From contig JAEWGG010000024.1 in the NCBI GenBank assembly GCA_023388435.1, positions 1 to 32,798 of the forward strand: a stretch of DNA of 32,798 nt, given 5' to 3'. The notes beneath the pieces were generated by a model. That model was not told the DNA's origin, ran no database searches, and saw only the letters and a list, made by a program, of their open reading frames with translations. Shown one piece after another: positions 31,621 through 32,798 of the stretch. The position numbers and the translations under genes are program-made. How positions within the stretch are numbered: position 1 is the stretch's first letter; each line of letters begins with the position of its first letter. The stretch is from Bacillota bacterium (GTDB lineage: Bacteria > Bacillota > Clostridia > Saccharofermentanales > Fastidiosipilaceae).

Positions 31621-32061
31621 CTACTCCAGAGAGGGCTTATCTCCTGGATCGGAGTAGCGCCGATTTGAGTGAGCTGTAGCAAGGGAGATCTCACCGAAGA
31701 CCTTAGTTTTAGGTCCCAAATTCCATTTATCCTTGACGGTGACAACTTTTGTACGAACCTTCGTATCCCGCTCCCCCTCTGAATACAAAAAACCCCTCGT
31801 GATACTCCCCTGAACATCATAAGTTATTCGCGCTGAATAGGGATACTCACTGCGTCTGTCACCATAGCGCTCAGAACCCTTAATCGAAAGTGTGCCCGTA
31901 TACGTATCCGCAAAGAAGTTATCTGGGTGATAACTTTTAACATACGTATAACTGGAAAGCTTGTGTATCCATGTGGTTTTGGCCTGTAGATAGTGTGTGC
32001 CCAGCGACAATATAGCAAGGGCACTTAGCGCAGTAAGCAAAATCTTCCTTGTTTTCTTCAT
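31621..32061 (-). CDS. Small secreted protein of unknown function
   Basis: A 146-residue exported protein of no family I recognise. Signal peptide 1-27 (MKKTRKILLTALSALAILSL then GTHYLQA), leaving a mature part of about 119 residues with no cysteine, rich in Tyr, Ser, Thr, Arg and Lys and with a beta-like pattern. The end (YSDPGDKPSLE) is acidic. AAGGAGG lies 8 nt before the ATG. Base composition is distinctly lower in G+C than the window average. It heads an operon with two FtsX/MacB-like permeases and an ATPase. Since a signal peptide implies Sec export, the transporter may serve immunity, sensing or a later step. Lactococcin 972 has a similar size and operon form, but I see no convincing sequence match. 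Confidence 0.8.
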   Translation of the reverse strand: MKKTRKILLTALSALAILSLGTHYLQAKTTWIHKLSSYTYVKSYHPDNFFADTYTGTLSIKGSERYGDRRSEYPYSARITYDVQGSITRGFLYSEGERDTKVRTKVVTVKDKWNLGPKTKVFGEISLATAHSNRRYSDPGDKPSLE

Positions 32062-32082
32062 AACAAGAACCTCCTTGAGTTT

Positions 32083-32100
32083 GTGATAACAGCATATCAC
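32083..32100 (-). promoter_or_regulatory. Palindromic operator candidate of the secreted-protein/ABC operon
   Basis: GTGATA-N6-TATCAC is a perfect 6+6 inverted repeat just upstream of the AAGGAGG site. It contains TATGCT on the minus strand, a possible -10 box; no -35 match is clear. Such a site would let a dimeric regulator block transcription. Confidence 0.5.
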
Positions 32101-32183
32101 GAAAAACACATGGCTCGAACACAAATAAATTAAGAAATATTAAAGATTTACCACATTTTCCTTTGCAATCTGCTCTTTAACAA

Positions 32184-32215
32184 GCAAAAAACACCACCTC
32201 AGATGAGGTGGTGTT
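32184..32215 (-). terminator. Terminator behind the tRNA remnant
   Basis: An 11-bp perfect stem (32190-32200 with 32205-32215, 4-nt loop) is followed on the minus strand by a T6 run (32185-32190) and lies 5 nt after the CCA end of the tRNA remnant. It is probably the original tRNA terminator. Confidence 0.88.
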
Positions 32216-32220
32216 CTTCT

Positions 32221-32285
32221 TGGCGCCTACTGTAGGGCTCGAACCTACGCCCCTGCGGTTAACAGCTGCATGCTCTACCGACTGA
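32221..32285 (-). pseudogene. tRNA-Asn (GTT) remnant lacking its 5' end
   Basis: Read on the minus strand, this 65-nt piece has the D-loop side (TCAGTCGGTAGAGC), an anticodon loop CTGTTAA with anticodon GTT, a perfect T arm (GTAGG-TTCGAGC-CCTAC), the 3' acceptor strand AGTAGGC with discriminator G, and an encoded CCA. The matching 5' acceptor strand and first D-stem bases are absent: the sequence switches to foreign coding DNA at about 32285. The anticodon stem (TGCAG with CCGCA) also holds an A-C mismatch. It cannot fold as a complete tRNA, so I call it a remnant, likely an attachment-site scar. Confidence 0.82.
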
Positions 32286-32538
32286 CAATGCCCTCGCAGC
32301 CTACGAGACTAAGAATCAAGTCCTGCAAGAGCTGAAAGCACGAATCGCTGACAAGGATAAACGCTGCTTTGATGCCGTGCAGTTTGCTGATAGGCTTGAA
32401 GATATCACGGACATCAAGTTCAGTGAAGAGCTGTGGTGCATCCTGATTGATCACGTCAGCGTTCCCACAGGTGGTAAAAAATCACTCATTTTCCATCTGC
32501 GAAACGGTGCTGCGATAGATATCGTGTTGGATCAATAG
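32284..32538 (+). pseudogene. C-terminal fragment of a probable serine recombinase
   Basis: An open frame without a start runs from the tRNA junction to a TAG at 32536-32538 (about 84 codons), too short and ORF-like only at its end. It translates to a helical, charged stretch (YETKNQVLQELKARIADKDK) followed by FSEELWCILIDHVSVPTGG and a final FHLRNGAAIDIVLDQ. This resembles the C-terminal end of large serine recombinases of Firmicutes, in which an LW-x-LIDHV strand is followed by F-x-x-x-x-G-x-x-I. The N-terminal catalytic domain is missing, and an in-frame stop occurs at 32260-32262 in the tRNA part. G+C is lower than in the surrounding chromosome. The family call rests on a short motif. Confidence 0.6.
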
Positions 32539-32566
32539 TAAAGCTTCATACCCCTCGCTTTTTTCG

Positions 32567-32592
32567 CCCCTAATGATCAGGGGATTTTTTTC
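32567..32592 (+). terminator. Possible terminator after the recombinase remnant
   Basis: A 5-bp stem (CCCCT 32567-32571 with AGGGG 32579-32583, 7-nt loop) is followed by ATTTTTTTC. It lies 29 nt after the remnant's stop and overlaps the end of the convergent DUF3021 gene. Confidence 0.5.
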
Positions 32593-32798
32593 TATTTACA
32601 ATCTTCGTAAATAGAAAATACATAACAGAAAAGATTACAACACCCGTCAATAAGAAGTACCCAAAAACCTTCAAGTAATCCAACGGATTGTTTAACTCAA
32701 ACCACCCGCTAACGAGTAGACATGGTAATACAGTTATCAGCATGATTAGAAAATGAACGACTGTCTGCTTTCTTATCGACCACTTGTCATTTTCATAT
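32570..32798 (-). CDS. DUF3021 family membrane protein, C-terminal part (runs off window)
   Basis: The last 75 residues of a gene that enters from the right edge. The reading WSIRKQTVVHFLIMLITVLPCLL, then LNNPLDYLKVFGYFLLTGVVIF and FLFTKIVNRKK matches the ending of DUF3021 proteins, small four-helix membrane proteins commonly encoded beside LytTR-type response regulators. Two membrane helices are visible. The stop is at 32570-32572, convergent with the recombinase fragment. The DNA is A+T-rich, unlike the housekeeping part of the window. The start and any neighbouring regulator lie outside. Confidence 0.72.
   Translation of the reverse strand, partial: YENDKWSIRKQTVVHFLIMLITVLPCLLVSGWFELNNPLDYLKVFGYFLLTGVVIFSVMYFLFTKIVNRKKSPDH
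32588..32618. repeat. 12-bp perfect inverted repeat
   Basis: TTTTCTATTTAC (32588-32599) and GTAAATAGAAAA (32607-32618) are separated by 7 nt and lie within the end of the DUF3021 frame. It may be an RNA hairpin or simply AT-rich coding sequence; I do not assign a role. Confidence 0.5.

Noticed and set aside
23866..32061. The two secreted proteins (23866-24687 and 31621-32061) as paralogues
   Set aside because: They differ in length, cysteine content and pattern, and I see no shared motif beyond the signal peptide.
32221..32298. Complete tRNA-Asn gene
   Set aside because: The 5' acceptor strand that should pair with AGTAGGC is missing and the anticodon stem has a mismatch, so only a 3' fragment is supported.

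Overview
The window looks like chromosomal DNA of a fairly G+C-rich (about 60% by eye) Gram-positive bacterium, most likely a Clostridia-type member of Bacillota. The grounds are a complete ctsR-mcsA-mcsB-clpC stress operon with textbook CtsR boxes, an adjacent greA-lysS pair, an ECF-type vitamin transporter component, sigma-A-like promoters and strong AGGAGG ribosome binding sites. I cannot place it more closely from sequence alone.

Layout, left to right. A MATE exporter (+) converges on the ctsR-mcsA-mcsB-clpC operon (-). A DMT/EamA transporter (+) diverges from ctsR. Next come two large, divergently transcribed envelope proteins: an LppM/DUF3153-like membrane-anchored protein (-) and a DUF2207 protein (+). 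They are followed by leuS (+) and an ECF S component (+). A bidirectional terminator separates these from a minus-strand operon of methyltransferase, two Dpp/Opp-type permeases and a peptide-type binding lipoprotein, with no ATPase gene. Upstream of that lies greA-lysS (-).

The stretch 22.4-24.7 kb is accessory-like. It is a five-gene operon (-) that starts with a secreted protein of unknown function and continues with two tandem copies of a two-gene module of small membrane proteins. Arginase (-) and a MurE-type ligase (+) then diverge from one AT-rich promoter region. A FAD/NAD-dependent oxidoreductase (+) follows, behind a large inverted repeat.

The right end is a second accessory-like operon (-): a small secreted protein, two FtsX/MacB-like permeases and one ABC ATPase. 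It abuts a 5'-truncated tRNA-Asn, the C-terminal remnant of a probable site-specific recombinase, and the end of a DUF3021 membrane protein gene that runs off the edge. The DNA here is visibly richer in A+T, which suggests an integration scar.

The housekeeping genes are ordinary. The best candidates for something undescribed are the two operons headed by secreted proteins. In both, a Sec-exported protein is followed only by membrane or ABC genes, an arrangement that recalls bacteriocin or toxin plus immunity loci. That function is inference and not a homology call.
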